64,000 bases of DNA from Hemileia vastatrix (lineage: Eukaryota; Basidiomycota; Pucciniomycetes; Pucciniales; Zaghouaniaceae): positions 12,510,212 through 12,574,211 of the forward strand of contig JASXTE010000008.1 in NCBI GenBank assembly GCA_030280995.1, given 5' to 3'. The notes beneath the pieces were generated by a model. It saw nothing but the letters and a program-made list of their open reading frames with translations, did not search any database and was not told the origin of the DNA. Made by a program: the position numbers and the translations under genes. Shown one piece after another: positions 22,249 through 35,200 of this stretch; the first letter of the stretch is position 1; the number at the start of each line of letters is the position of its first letter.

Positions 22249-23879
22249 TATTCATTCTTTTAATCTATTTCTTTATTGATGAACTCTCTCTGTACTCTCT
22301 TGTTTTTTCTATAAAAGGTGAAGGGTTTAGTAGGAGGAATTAATCATTTATCATCATCTTTTACATGTTAATTTAATACTATACTATTTACTGGTGAAAC
22401 TACTTAATCACTAAATAACAATTCTTTTATATAAATTTTTGAAATACAATGAGAATTTATATACAGGTTTCAAATATTGTGAAAATATAAACTAAAATAA
22501 TTATTTCTTATAAATTTTGACTCACTTCTGGACCAAACCCTTTATAATTGGGGGTATTTTTTAACCATACTTTTGCCACCATTGGATCCTTTATTTTTGA
22601 TCAGAATTGTACATAGGAAACTTTATTTTAAGGGAAATTTCACTACTGGTTAGAATCTTATTGAAAGAATCTTTGGCCTTCATTAAATTTTCTGAGACCA
22701 CAAAACCATTGCCATTATTGGCATCTGGACCTTCTGCCCAAGTTCAAAGAAAAAAGTATCTGTTTTTTTAATTAAAATAGTCATCAACTTTTTTTATGAC
22801 CAGGTATCAAAATAGAAAAAGGAAGAAATGAAAGATTAAGTTTAATTATTATTATAGTTCATAAGGTTTCATTAAAGAGGAAAAGAACTTAATACCTTTT
22901 ACTTTTTGAAAAAAATTGAAGGATTCTTAAACTTTCAAAAACTATATATGTATATATTTTTTCTCTTAAAATTTTTTTTATCTTTTAGATATAAAATTAT
23001 TATATTTATAATTGAGGAAAATATAAATTAAAAATATTATTTTAATTTTTAATTTTTTTACTTTTTAAGAAAAGTTAGTGATTCATATTAAGGGAGTTAA
23101 AATATATTTGGAATCAGATTATTCTGATTACATTTTTTTCTCCCTTATATTAAAATTATTACTGAAAAGGATTTCTTTTTACTTATTTTATTTTATTTTT
23201 TATTCTTGTTCAATTTTTTTTTGAAAAATATAAAATATTAAAATAAATATATAATACAAAATCCTTTTTATAAATAAAAAATCCTGCTACCTATCTTCTA
23301 CACAGATGGTCAGCAGGCATGTACACACATCTGAGAATTTGGCTCAGATGTGTGTGCCTGCATGCTATGCATCTTGCATGATAGCTATATATAGATAGAT
23401 ATTTCTTACAATCTCAGACTTTTAGTTAAATGAGTGGTTGAGAAATAAAAAATTTCTGGTGGGGCTTCCTCATCTAAAACATGCAGCCCCAAGTATTCAA
23501 TGTTGAATCAGTTTGGGTCATTTAGGTTAGAGGCTGAATTTAATATTTATTTAGGAAGTTAGGGAACTAATTCTTATATATATATATATATCTAGAAATA
23601 ATTTTTAATACTATATTTGTGTAATTAACAATGTTACAAGTGTTATTTAATACTTTTGGTAATTTTGATTATCCTTTAATATTTTTTTTGGTAAAATTAT
23701 CTAATTAAAACTATATATAATAGTAACTACTGGAAACAAAATTTTATTTAGTGAGTTAACTAAAGAAAATGGAAAACAGAGAAGTTGAAATTGAATTTGA
23801 TGAATTAAATTTTAATAATATTAATTAAAAAAAGTTATTTCTTTTAAAATTTTGTCAAAAATCATATTGGAGAAAGAGG
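22249..23879. other. AT-rich non-coding DNA with one hairpin
   Basis: No gene is recognised. CTATAAAAGG at about 22309 could be a TATA box, so this may be LTR or leader sequence belonging to the gag relic that follows. A strong inverted repeat lies at 23313-23365 and a short TA repeat at about 23575-23592. Confidence 0.4.
23313..23365. repeat. Inverted repeat (hairpin)
   Basis: ACACACATCTGAG (23323-23335) pairs perfectly with CTCAGATGTGTGT (23343-23355) around a 7-nt loop, and related GCAGGCATG/CCTGCATGC sequence extends the arms. It is unlike the simple AT sequence around it. Confidence 0.75.
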
Positions 23880-25300
23880 ACCTCCTGGCAGAAAAGGTGG
23901 ATCCACTAACAGTTCAGCCAGAAATCAAACCTCTGCTTCTAGAAAACCCTCCTCCAGTAGCCAAAACTCAACCATTGGTTGAAGATTTTCTAAAATGATT
24001 CAGAATCAAAAGGCTTCCTCTAGAAGATAGAGTAGAAAACATGAACCAGAAATTGAAGTCTCTTCAGAAGGAGGTAAAAAAAGTAACAAAACTGCAAGAA
24101 AGGGTAACCAAACTAGAACATATGGTTCAAGACTTGTTTTAAAAGAAGCTAAAGAAACAACTTCTTCTCTCCCAAAAAAATCAGCTCAAACCAGCTACTC
24201 TCAGTTTCAGCAAAACCAACTACCTGCACCACTACTACCACCACCACCACCCTCTCAGGAAGTAATGTTAGTTTCTAAGTAAAAGTGGGAATGATACCAG
24301 AACAACTGGAAAAAAAACAGCCTCAGTCCCAGGAAGGCTCATCAATTAAACCTTACGAAAACACTCCTTCTCCTCATCCTTACCACATGAAGAAGATGGG
24401 AAAGAAAGTGGGTTGTCAGAGGCCATGGTAAGTGCTGATAGTATTTATGTTAGCTCAACTCTCACTAATAATTCTACACCTACAGGTAAGTGGACACTTA
24501 GTAATTATACTACCATATATCCTTATATAATAATCATGATAGGATTATTTTTGATCCTGAAGAAATACTTAATAAATTATCTTTTGATGGAAATAAAAAT
24601 TTAACTTCAATTTCCAAAATAAATCCCTATATTATTGAGTTAAGTGAGAGAAGCTCAAATGATGATTTAGTTTAATTACTTTAGACAATGGCAATTAGAA
24701 TTTTAAGAAATTCTCCTAATTTGGAAAATTAAGTACACTTAGGTAGCAGTAATAATGAAAGATTTAATTAATAAATTTAATAAGTTTCAGTTACATTTTA
24801 GTTTCTCTTCTAGAGCTCAGGAAAAAGTTGATATTCAGTTGAAAGACCAGTGTGATGAATTGTAAGAATCAATTAGCAACATGAGTAAAGAAAATAAATC
24901 ATTGAGAGAAAAAGTTTCACATGTTACTAGGTTTTCTTCTAAACTGAAGTCCAAATTAATTAATTTGACAACTATATCTAAGGATTTAGAAAATTAAATA
25001 ACAAATTTGAGTGGTTTGTATAGTGATTCAAAGCCTTGGTTAACTGAAAATTTGATCCTAGAAAATTTCACATTAAAAAATGATTTTGATTTTTGTCTAG
25101 CTGAAATTAAAATACTAAATGATAAAATTTAAACATTTGATTCCAGGAGGAAGTTATAATTTGATACTTTAAACACCAAAGTAGCTAAAATTCCTACCAT
25201 GAGAGAAAAATTGAGATTCATGGAAGAATCTTTGAAAAAAAAAAGATTTGAAAAGATTTCTTCTCCTTCAGTACATGATCTAATGTCTGGCTCATCTTTA
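23880..25300 (+). pseudogene. Gag relic related to the D/E retrotransposon family
   Basis: Six-frame reading gives a chain of fragments collinear with Gag of D and E. A region near 24000 (FRIKRLPLEDRVENMNQKL) matches FKIKKMPLSQQIKNL of D. A PSQEVMLVSK...KWE segment matches QSQEMVEVSKWQWD. ILRNSPNLEN at about 24700 matches LLRNTPDVARIN. A coiled-coil stretch covers 24760-25270. Many stops are present. It seems to be an old, diverged member; no pol follows, because a Harbinger fragment begins at about 25310. Confidence 0.6.
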
Positions 25301-25309
25301 AGTGTGGAT

Positions 25310-26450
25310 TTCTAAAACACACTAGCCCCAAAACTGGTGTATTTCAAAATGAAATAAGTCACATATTTCACCTATATCTAAACTTTCTCAACCAAAAGTG
25401 CTGATTTGACCATAACTTCTCATTTCACTGATTTGTCAGCATCATCCCTTTCATACACAGCACTCCACATCATAACACTGTATAACTCAAAATTTGTACA
25501 TCACTTACATTATTATACTATATAAGAGTCATGGCTTACTTGCTCTCAAATCATGATAAGATAAATTAAGCAATGACTTTCACAGCCCTTGATATCCGCT
25601 TGAACTCTGATCGAAATTCTCATTCTGATCTTGGAGAATATTTTCTTTTTTTATTAAAAGTGGACAGGAAATGTTACCTTCCTCCAAGAAGGCCTCCAGT
25701 ACTTCATACCCCAAAGTACACCATCCAAACCATTCTTAGCCTGTCTTTGCCCAGTTTTAGACAGTTTTTCAGGACTTCCCAAGAATGTATCCTTGGAATT
25801 GTCATTTTTTTCATATTGACTTTAATTTTGAATTTTCTGTTTTATTCTCTTTTTTTCTAATATCTTTCTTTTCCTTATTAATATCAACATGAAATTGCAT
25901 AACTTTTCAGTAATTCTTTATTTATTTCCTCACTAATATCCACTTTCTCCTCTCCTCTTCCATCCCTCAAATAATTTTAAGTTAATTTTTTTCTCTACTC
26001 AACTCTCTAGGTAAGTCATTTTTTCATTTTTACTTATATTTTTTCTAATTATAGATTATTATTTTTTCTGTTTTTTTTCTTTTTTTTCTGTTTTTTTTCT
26101 TTTTTTTCTGTTTTTTTTTGTATCTAAATTTTTTTAGTAAGTGTTTATTTTTTGATTTTCAAGGTAAAACTCATCTTTTTTCTTCTCTACCTCTTTTCTT
26201 TCTTTTTTTAGTTCCATCATCCTACTTTTGATCCCTCTTTGACATGGCAATTATCCCCCCTTTCCCCTATTTCACTCTTTTTTTGGTTCCATGTCATGGA
26301 AACACATACATTTTGCTTCATATTCAATATCGACCAGATTCCAACTTCAATCTTTTTAAATCTATTTTTCCTACCTTTCAATCAAGCTAAGTTTCTTCAT
26401 CTTTTTTTCATGTCTATATGATATCTCTTTCTTTCTATGAAAATTTCATA
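25310..26450 (+). mobile_element. PIF/Harbinger fragment, copy 3 (no terminus; right end approximate)
   Basis: From GTGTGGATTTCTAAA at 25318 the sequence parallels the subterminal region of copy 1 for over 200 bp, including CACACTAGCCCC and CAACCAAAAGTGCTGATTT. The G-run terminus is missing, so the copy is 5'-truncated. T-rich tandem sequence lies at about 26055-26120. Nothing else is recognised to 26450. Confidence 0.55.
25531..25857 (+). pseudogene. Harbinger transposase N-terminal fragment, copy 3
   Basis: The ATG at 25531 opens MAYLLSNHDKIN. A TAA follows, likely a former CAA, and then the frame continues from 25573 with LNSDRNSHSDLGEYFLFLL, PPVLHTPKYTIQ and SFRQFFRTSQ. The last piece corresponds to LFRTSPNSFF of copy 2. 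Homology ends at about 25800 and no catalytic block is present. Confidence 0.6.
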
Positions 26451-27117
26451 CTTAAATATATGTATCACTCATATCTTAATAACAGTGGACTTATTCAACT
26501 CCTCATGTTGTCATTTCCATTATCAATTTTTTTTTTTGTAAAATTTTAAGAATCAGAGTTGGAATTAGGGCTGGGTTTATTCAAATATAATTTCATTTAA
26601 ACTCAAGATTCTCCTGAAGTGAAAAATTAATTTCACACAAATGGATTCAAATTTGGTTAAGTGGTTGATGAGATATTAACCTTCAAAGTTGAGCCTTTTT
26701 TTCCTAAATCTCACTTCATTTTTTTCATGTTTTTACATTGCATTATTGAAGAATAAGGATTCTGAAACTATTATCTGATGATTACCTAGCCTTTTATTAT
26801 TGGATTCTTAATAATTTCCAGTATCTCATCACTAATATATAGCATCTAACAAGATATTAAGTTAAATTGTTTTTTCAATTTTTCTACATAACTCAAATTC
26901 AAAACAAGTTACAAGGAAATTAACAAAAGCTGAAACACTTTGTATCCTATTCAATCTAATACATACCTACTTTAGATACAGTGTTAGTAATATTTTGTAA
27001 AAATTCTAAGAAACTTAGCTCCTGTAAAGATTGTGTATATAAACTGCTATCAAACCAATAATTTACTTAAAAAACTATGTACTATCTAATTCAAATTCTT
27101 GTTGTATAAAAAAGAGT
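26451..27117. other. AT-rich DNA, no feature recognised
   Basis: No gene, repeat or conserved motif is visible on either strand between the Harbinger fragment and the LTR of element C. Confidence 0.4.
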
Positions 27118-27718
27118 TGTAATAATATTAAGAAATAGACACAAATACAAGATGGGTTGGTTCTCCTATAAAATACTTATTTAAGAAAGAAGTGACTGCC
27201 AATCTAATTTTAAAGAGAGTTTAAACATTCTTGTAAGTGTGGTGGTGGAGAAAAGAAGAGTAGAGAGAATTTTCTATAAGAGTCTTTCAAAAGAAAAGAT
27301 ATAATATATAAAAAATATAAGTAATCTACTTACAGCTGGATCTATTCTCAGTAAGCAATAGTATTCTCAGTCACTCTCACTTTGAAGTGCTATCTTTAAT
27401 ACTATTCTTACTGTAGCAATAAAATAACTCTACAGCACTACTTCTAGCTATGTAAACCTGCTTATGTGCACAAAAATAAAATATATCTAGGTTTCTATTA
27501 ATTTAATTTAATACTCTTATATTCACACAAAATTTCTAGTCTAAATATGCCACACACTTTTCAAATAGTGACTTCTCTTTTATATATACACTGTAATTAT
27601 AGCACCCTTTCCCTATTCATTCTTCCCGTACTGAATTCCCTACACAAGTTCAATTCTAAACCAATTGTGACAAATGGTAATCTAAGAAAACTGTTAGTAT
27701 TAGGCCATCCTAATAGTG

Positions 27719-28504
27719 TGTCACCAGACAACCTACGCACAAGGTTGAGGATGATTCCAAATTAAGTGAGATAAAAGGATGAGGGGGACTAAAACTTCAA
27801 AGCACAGAAGATTACTTCATGGAAGTAATTTTAAGATAGAACTGAGTAACTAGACTGGTTTCTAATATTCTTTGAGTAATAGTTTAATTTAAAATGTAGG
27901 AGCACTAACAGTTGTGGTAATCTCGCAAAGTGTTGTAACTTAATAATCAAAGGGAAGATTTAAGTATTTAGGATTTTAATAAAATTGATTATTAAGAAAT
28001 AAAAGGAAAAATATAATAATAGCCTAACAAGAGTTTAACTAATATCACAAATATATTTTATAATTTAATTATAGAGAAAGTCAAGCCAAAGTAACCCCCT
28101 TTAAATATCTTATTCCTCCTTGCACTGACCCATTAACCAACCAGCCACCATATTACTCACAGACCCATTTAATCAACTGGAGTTCACAATTACTAATTAA
28201 TCTAACCTTATAACCCTTCTTTTCTTTTCCTACTTCCCAGACCTCCTAATTACCCTCAGACCCATAATTACCCCTTTTGAATATTGCCTCAACTTTAGCA
28301 CTTTAGTGCACCTAGATTGCTCATGTTTGAAAATTATAAGCGTATTTAAATTTAGGATACTTTATAGTTTGAATGGTGCAGCTAATTTGAGAACACAATA
28401 CAATATAATCTTCCAATATCACTTTTTGTGTATTGCTAGGAGTTAGGCTGGAGTAGTGGTGTAATTGAGGTATTTTTGCTTTGAGTTTCACATGGTGTGT
28501 GACA
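27719..28504 (-). repeat. 3' LTR of element B
   Basis: It starts TGTCACCAGACAACC and ends GGTGTGTGACA. It aligns with the LTRs of A over its length, with CpG sites mostly changed. Confidence 0.9.
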
Positions 28505-28514
28505 GATCAAAGGG

Positions 28515-28521
28515 TATAAAA
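28515..28521 (+). promoter_or_regulatory. TATA box for the opposite-strand gene of element B
   Basis: GGGTATAAAATG begins 8 bp beyond the LTR edge and about 130 bp before the likely start of the Cys-rich gene. The position agrees with copy A. Confidence 0.55.
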
Positions 28522-28647
28522 TGCACTCTGTTGAGCAGAAGAACACTTCAATATTCTCCTTTTACTATAATCTCCCTCATGTATATATATATTTAAATTT
28601 TTTTTTTCATTTTAATTTTAATTCCTGAACATACCAGCCCAGCCCCT

Positions 28648-29611
28648 ATGCTTCCTCACCCTTGAGCTTATGGGGGGCTCCCCACTAGGCAATTCAAGAC
28701 TCCTTGCATGGCCTGTGTGGAAAATACGGTGTCTTGAGGTCCTCACAAGAAGTGTGAGTTTTGTCAATGGCATCAAGTGACTTTTAATGCATTTACCCTC
28801 AATGATAACACAGAGCCATTTACTTCCACTAAATTTTGGTTGATCACTGATTCGAAGGCCATTGTCAAAGACATATGGGATGTGGCTTCAACTAGTGATT
28901 TGGCGGTGGATGATTTGGAGGAACTTAGTCAAGAGGAAAGGTTGGAGATAGCTGATTGGGCTACTGAGTTAGCCTTGGGGAAGAAAAAAATAATAGAGAA
29001 AAAAGTGGACGATGTTATCCCAGGTGTGGCAGAGTAAGAAAAGGAGGAGGAGGTTTTCACGTCAAAGAGATGTCAACTAATCATCGAGGACAATGATGAA
29101 GAAGAGGTAAAGGTAGTGGAGAAGAAGCATTTATTCCTCAAATTTGATCCTGAATTTGGGGTAAGTGTGATTTAATTTAACTTTATCACTTTGATGGTAG
29201 TTGATTATCTCTTATTTTGTGGTTGTTTAGGGGGTGGAGAGCACGGAGGAGATTCCAATAGCGTTGACCAGTGGGCCAGTACCTGAAATTTCTGCTGAGG
29301 TCAATTGGCCAGCTGAAAATAATAAATCGAGTGAAGAGGACACGGAATTGACAGTAAAAGCCTTGGATAAGCCATGGTCCAGAAAACCATGCCACACTTG
29401 TAAAATTTCATTTGTCAATGGTTTATGCAACAAGGTTGCAAAGATTGTAGATTTGGCATTGTATGATATAGCCAAAGAGTTGTTGGACATTGTGGAGGTG
29501 GTTTTTGCAGAAGGGGATCAAGTTTTTGAGAAGATTCAAAAGGGAATTTGACAAATCATGGAGAAGATGAAGGAATTGATTCAAAGAAAGTTGGAAGAAA
29601 AGATATTGTAA
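28648..29611 (+). pseudogene. Opposite-strand Cys-rich gene of Ty3 family A (copy B)
   Basis: Exon 1 (about 28648-29160) starts in a Pro-rich segment and has CMAC and CEFCQW cysteine pairs, then KAIVKDIWDVAS, matching KEVVEDIWDVS of copy A. A 70-bp intron (29161-29230, GTAAGT...TTTAG) splits the gene in phase 0, as in A. Exon 2 (29231-29611) has KVAKIVDLALYDIAKELLDI, matching the C-terminal helical region of A, and continues past a TGA at 29549 to a TAA at 29609. Other stops lie near 28670, 28736 and 29036. Conservation between two diverged copies implies that the gene is a family component, not a chance frame. Function is unknown. Confidence 0.6.
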
Positions 29612-30209
29612 AAAAAAGAAAAAAAGGAAAAAATTTTCTTGTTTCATTATAGTTTTTTATTCTTGGATATTTTTTTATTTAATTGTTTTTTTGATTTATT
29701 ATGTAAAGAGAAAAAAATAAAAAGAAGAAGAAAAAGAAAAGTTTGTGTTTTTAAAGAAAGAAAACTTTGAGAGAGAAAAAAAAAGAAGAAATATTTTGAG
29801 GGAGAAAATTTAGAGAGAAGAAAATATAGGAAATTGAGATTTTAAAGAAATTTTATTCAAGATTGATTGTTGAAGAAAATTATTTTGATTTTTTAAATGT
29901 TTTGATGGTTTGAGTTTTGAGGAAACAGAAGGAAATAAAAATAAAAGAGTTTGAGTGTTGAGGAAAAGAAAAGAAAGAAAAGAATTTAGTAAAAGAATAT
30001 GATATGCCAAAAAATTTTAGAAGAAAGAGAAAGAGGAAAGAAAAATATATGTTTTAATTATTTTACTTTATTATTTTTATTTCTGGTTTTTATTTTTATT
30101 TTATTTTATTTTATGTTTTTTTATTTTATTTTATTTTATTTTATTGTATTGTATTTTATTTTTATTTTACTTTTATTTTACTTTTATTTTCTTTTTATTT
30201 TATTTTTTA
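29612..30209. repeat. Purine-rich low-complexity tract of element B
   Basis: AAAGA-rich sequence grades into T-rich TTTTATT sequence. It corresponds to 14147-14770 in copy A and shows no gene. Confidence 0.6.
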
Positions 30210-31347
30210 TTTATTTTTATTTTTATTTTTATTTTTATTTTTATTTTTATTTTTATTTTTATTTTTATTTTTATTTTTATTTTTATTTTTATTTTTATTT
30301 TTATTTTTATTTTTATTTTTATTTTTATTTTTATTTTTATTTTTATTTTTATTTTTATTTTTATTTTTATTTTTATTTTTATTTTTATTTTTATTTTTAT
30401 TTTTATTTTTATTTTTATTTTTATTTTTATTTTTATTTTTATTTTTATTTTTATTTTTATTTTTATTTTTATTTTTATTTTTATTTTTATTTTTATTTTT
30501 ATTTTTATTTTTATTTTTATTTTTATTTTTATTTTTATTTTTATTTTTATTTTTATTTTTATTTTTATTTTTATTTTTATTTTTATTTTTATTTTTATTT
30601 TTATTTTTATTTTTATTTTTATTTTTATTTTTATTTTTATTTTTATTTTTATTTTTATTTTTATTTTTATTTTTATTTTTATTTTTATTTTTATTTTTAT
30701 TTTTATTTTTATTTTTATTTTTATTTTTATTTTTATTTTTATTTTTATTTTTATTTTTATTTTTATTTTTATTTTTATTTTTATTTTTATTTTTATTTTT
30801 ATTTTTATTTTTATTTTTATTTTTATTTTTATTTTTATTTTTATTTTTATTTTTATTTTTATTTTTATTTTTATTTTTATTTTTATTTTTATTTTTATTT
30901 TTATTTTTATTTTTATTTTTATTTTTATTTTTATTTTTATTTTTATTTTTATTTTTATTTTTATTTTTATTTTTATTTTTATTTTTATTTTTATTTTTAT
31001 TTTTATTTTTATTTTTATTTTTATTTTTATTTTTATTTTTATTTTTATTTTTATTTTTATTTTTATTTTTATTTTTATTTTTATTTTTATTTTTATTTTT
31101 ATTTTTATTTTTATTTTTATTTTTATTTTTATTTTTATTTTTATTTTTATTTTTATTTTTATTTTTATTTTTATTTTTATTTTTATTTTTATTTTTATTT
31201 TTATTTTTATTTTTATTTTTATTTTTATTTTTATTTTTATTTTTATTTTTATTTTTATTTTTATTTTTATTTTTATTTTTATTTTTATTTTTATTTTTAT
31301 TTTTATTTTTATTTTTATTTTTATTTTTATTTTTATTTTTATTTTTA

Positions 31348-31375
<28 letters not shown>
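30210..31375. repeat. (TTTTTA)n hexanucleotide array, about 190 copies
   Basis: The array is essentially perfect over about 1.16 kb. Because the unit is two codons long, it stays open in several frames and produces long artificial Phe/Tyr/Ile frames that are not genes. Confidence 0.97.
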
Positions 31376-31407
<32 letters not shown>

Positions 31408-31830
31408 TTTATTTTATTTTTATGTTATTTTTATTTTATTTTTATTTTATTTTTATTTTATTTTTATTTTATTTTTATTTTATTTTTATTTTATTTTTAT
31501 TTTATTTTTATTTTATTTTTATTTTATTTTTATTTTATTTTTATTTTATTTTTATTTTATTTTTATTTTATTTTTATTTTATTTTTATTTTATTTTTATT
31601 TTATTTTTATTTTATTTTTATTTTATTTTTATTTTATTTTTATTTTATTTTTATTTTATTTTTATTTTATTTTTATTTTATTTTATTTTTATTTTATTTT
31701 TATTTTTTTTTATTTTATTTTTATTTTATTTTTATTTTATTTTTATTTTATTTTTATTTTATTTTTATTTTATTTTTATTTTTTTTATTTTATTTTTATT
31801 TTATTTTTATTTTATTTTTATTTTATTTTA
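31376..31830. repeat. 11-bp array (TTTTATTTTTA)n, about 40 copies
   Basis: It directly follows the hexanucleotide array, with a few interruptions (TATGTTATT near 31423, short units near 31690). It then degenerates into AAATTTAATTT sequence to about 31940. Confidence 0.93.
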
Positions 31831-32219
31831 TTTTAAATTTAATTTTTATTATTATTATTTTATTTTAAATTTAATTTTTTTTTATTATTATTTTATTTTA
31901 AATTAATTTTAATTTTAATTTAATTTAATTTAATTTAATTTAAAGTTTTAAATTTAGTTCTAAAGAAGTTTACTGAAATTATAAATTGAAAAAAGAATAG
32001 ATAATGAATTTATGATTTAAATGATTATAAAGTTTTTTAAGTTTTTTGTTTGAAAGATATGTTACAGATTTAAGTTTTAAGTTTTTAGAAAAGAAAAGAA
32101 AAGAGAGAAGAAAAGAGAGAAAAGAAACAGAAAAGAGATAGAAAGAACAAAAGAATTTCAGGTTTAGGTTCTGAAGGATATTTTAAGTGAAAAGATTTGA
32201 TAAGTTCAGGCACATAAGA

Positions 32220-35200
32220 AAGGTTAATGGCTCATTCCCATGATATCTTATTTGCATCATCAAGTTGAAGTTTCCCTTTGTGCCTTCTTGAATCAAGAAT
32301 CTGGCTTACTCCCCACTCTAGATGATCTTCTATTTAGACTGGTTCTTGCCTGGATATATTTCTCAAGCCAGTTCCAAGAGAGATACATGTAAAAAAGGAT
32401 GAATTGATTGCCAATTTGGAGGTAGATTGAGTCAAAATGAATTTTTTGAGATCTCAGCATCAATTTTGAATGGACTTAAGTGTTTCTCGGATAGTTTCCT
32501 ATTTGGTTAAGTTGTTCAAATATTTTTTGCATTGAGCCATACTTTGTTGCCTGCTTTAAAAAGTGGAGCAGATTGTTGATGTTTGTTGGCCTGCTCCTTA
32601 TACCTTTGATTTGCCGCTTCCAAGTTAGATTGAAGTTTTCCTTGAATTCGTGAAATTTTTCAAAGATAATGTTCAGCAGGATGATTTATTCCTACTTGAA
32701 AAATATTGAATCAAGGATGTCATCCATAGATAGTTTTGAAGGGAGAGTGTTTTGTCAAAGAATTTGTCAAGTTATTATAAACAAATGCGACCAATCGTAA
32801 CCATGTGGTCCAATCATCTTGTTTATAATTAACATAAATTCAAGGATATTATTTGAGGATTTGATTGACTCTTTCCATTTGCCCATCTTTTTCAGGGTGA
32901 TAAGCAGTAGAAAGATTCCTCATAATATTTGATTGTCAACATAATTGAGTCCAGAAAGTAGAAACAAAAAAAGAACACCTATCTGAAATAATATCATTGG
33001 GTAATCCATGTTTAGAAAATACATGTTCTTGAAATAATTTTGCTAAATCTTCTGCTGTCGCAGTAGTAACATTTTCAATGAAAATAGAAATTTTAGAAAA
33101 TATATCCAATATAACTAATATACTATCAAAATTATCTGATGGAGGTAATTGAAAAATGAAATCCATCTTAATTGATTCCCAAGGTTGAGAGGGAATCGGA
33201 AGTGGTTGAAGCAACCCATAGTTCCTATGACAAGGTACCTTTTTCCTATTACATTCATAACAGGCTTTATTATAGGCCTTTATTGCTCTATTCATTCCTG
33301 ACCAGATGAAATCCCTTGCTATTAACTGGTAGGTTTTGTCAACCCAAAAATGGCAAGCTAATGGAGAATCATGTCTACTATTAAAAATCCATAATATTAT
33401 ATCCATATCATTGGGGATGACTACTCTACCTTTGAAGACTAATAGACCTGATTTGATATTAGATTTTTAGCCCCTTTTCTTGAGAGTATTTTGTCTTTAA
33501 TCCCCACACAATAATCATCTTTTGATTGAGCTTTTTGCTTTTTGGATAGTGTATTTTGAATTGTTTGAGTTGTCATTGTATTGAGATAATGACTAGTTAA
33601 AATTGATTCATTGAAAATTTATTTGAAATTTTCTGGGTTCTTGTTAGCAAATGTCTCCCCCCACTCTGGGTAAATTTCATCCTGAAGTGATAATATGTCT
33701 AGAGCTTCACAATTTTTCCCCAGGAATTAGGTAATAATAAAAGAAAATTCAGATAAGAATTCAGCCCATCTGGATTGACATCACGTCAAGACTTTTGAAG
33801 ACATAAAGTATTTTAAAGCATTATGATCTGTTAAAATTTGAAAAGAACCCCATTTTTTCAGACAATGAATAATATCAAGTAACTCTTTATCATAAATTTC
33901 ATAATTTAACTCTGCTGTAATCAATTTGCATGATTTGAATGCAACAGTATGAAACAATTTTTTTTCAGGATTTAATTGGGATATAACCCATGCAATAGCA
34001 TAATAACTAGCATCTGTCTTGAGAATATTCAAAGCAGAAGGATAAAAATGTCAAATATTTTGAGCTGTGTTTAATGCAGACTTCAATGCTTCAAATTTCT
34101 TTTGTAATGTATCAGTGAAAACAAAGGGAATATCTTTTCTAAGAAGAGAAGTGATATTTGTAAGAGTTTTAAAGTAATATTTAATAAATCTTCTATAGAA
34201 ATTAGCAAAACCTAGAAACCCTTGTAAAGATTTTACAGATTTAGGCTCCAGCCATTCCAATATTTTATTAAATTTTCTATCATCAATGACAAGGCCATAA
34301 GTGGATAATGTAAAACCTAAAAATTCAATGGACTTTAAGTGGAATTTTCACTTAGTGTGCTTGGAATAGAGCCCATGCACTCAAAGACAATTGAGAGCCT
34401 GTTGGAGATTTTCAATGTGTTGCTCAAGAGCCTTCAAAAAAATTAAAATGTCATATAAATAGACAACAATATATTGTTCAAAACATCATGAAAGATATCA
34501 TTGAAAAAAGTTTGAAAAATTGAGGGTGTATTACATAACCTAAATGGTATTACTAAATATTTTAAACTACCAAACCTAGTGCACATTGCTGTTAAAGGTT
34601 CATGGCCTTCAGCAATCTGTATAAGGTTGTAAGCGCCTCTTAGATCAATTTTAGAAATGAAATTAGCATCACTAAACAAAGTAAGGAGTAAAGACATAGG
34701 AGGAGCTGGATATGCTTTATTCTTAGTCACTGCATTTATTTTTCTATAATCAACGCAAAACATAAGAATTCCATCTTTTCCTTGAAAAAAAGAACTGGAG
34801 AGCCAGTTGTGGATTTACTGGTTCAAATGAAGCCTTTTTCCAAATTCTCTGCAATGTAGTCTCAAAGAATTTGAGATTCATCCTTTGATAGCGAGTAGAC
34901 CAGACCTGCTGAAGGTACTAAACCTAGTAACTCTATTTGATGATTTTAGGGTTGGTGAGGGGGTAGCTTTTTGGACTTACAGAATGAAAATATGTCAAGT
35001 AAGTCATGATAGACTTCTGGTGGAGTCGATTTAATGTATTCAATATTTATTTGGTCATCCTCTTCATGATCCAAGAAGTCTTTCAAGGGTAGACATGAAT
35101 TTAAAGAGCAAGTATTGTTTACCTTGAGGCTATTGAAAAAATCTTCAAGTTAAGTAACCAAGCTAGAAATGTTAGCCAAATATTCATTTAGAGAAAAAAA

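Noticed and set aside
25573..25860. A host gene at 25573
   Set aside because: It matches the N-terminal part of the Harbinger transposase copies at 1-1064 and 2701-9949.
30210..31830. Telomeric repeat
   Set aside because: The unit is TTTTTA or TTTTATTTTTA without G, lies inside a retrotransposon, and is flanked by more element sequence on both sides.
29999..31906. Very long plus-strand open frames (635 and 574 residues) of alternating Phe/Tyr/Ile
   Set aside because: They are translations of the TTTTTA microsatellite, which has no stop in these frames; they are not genes.
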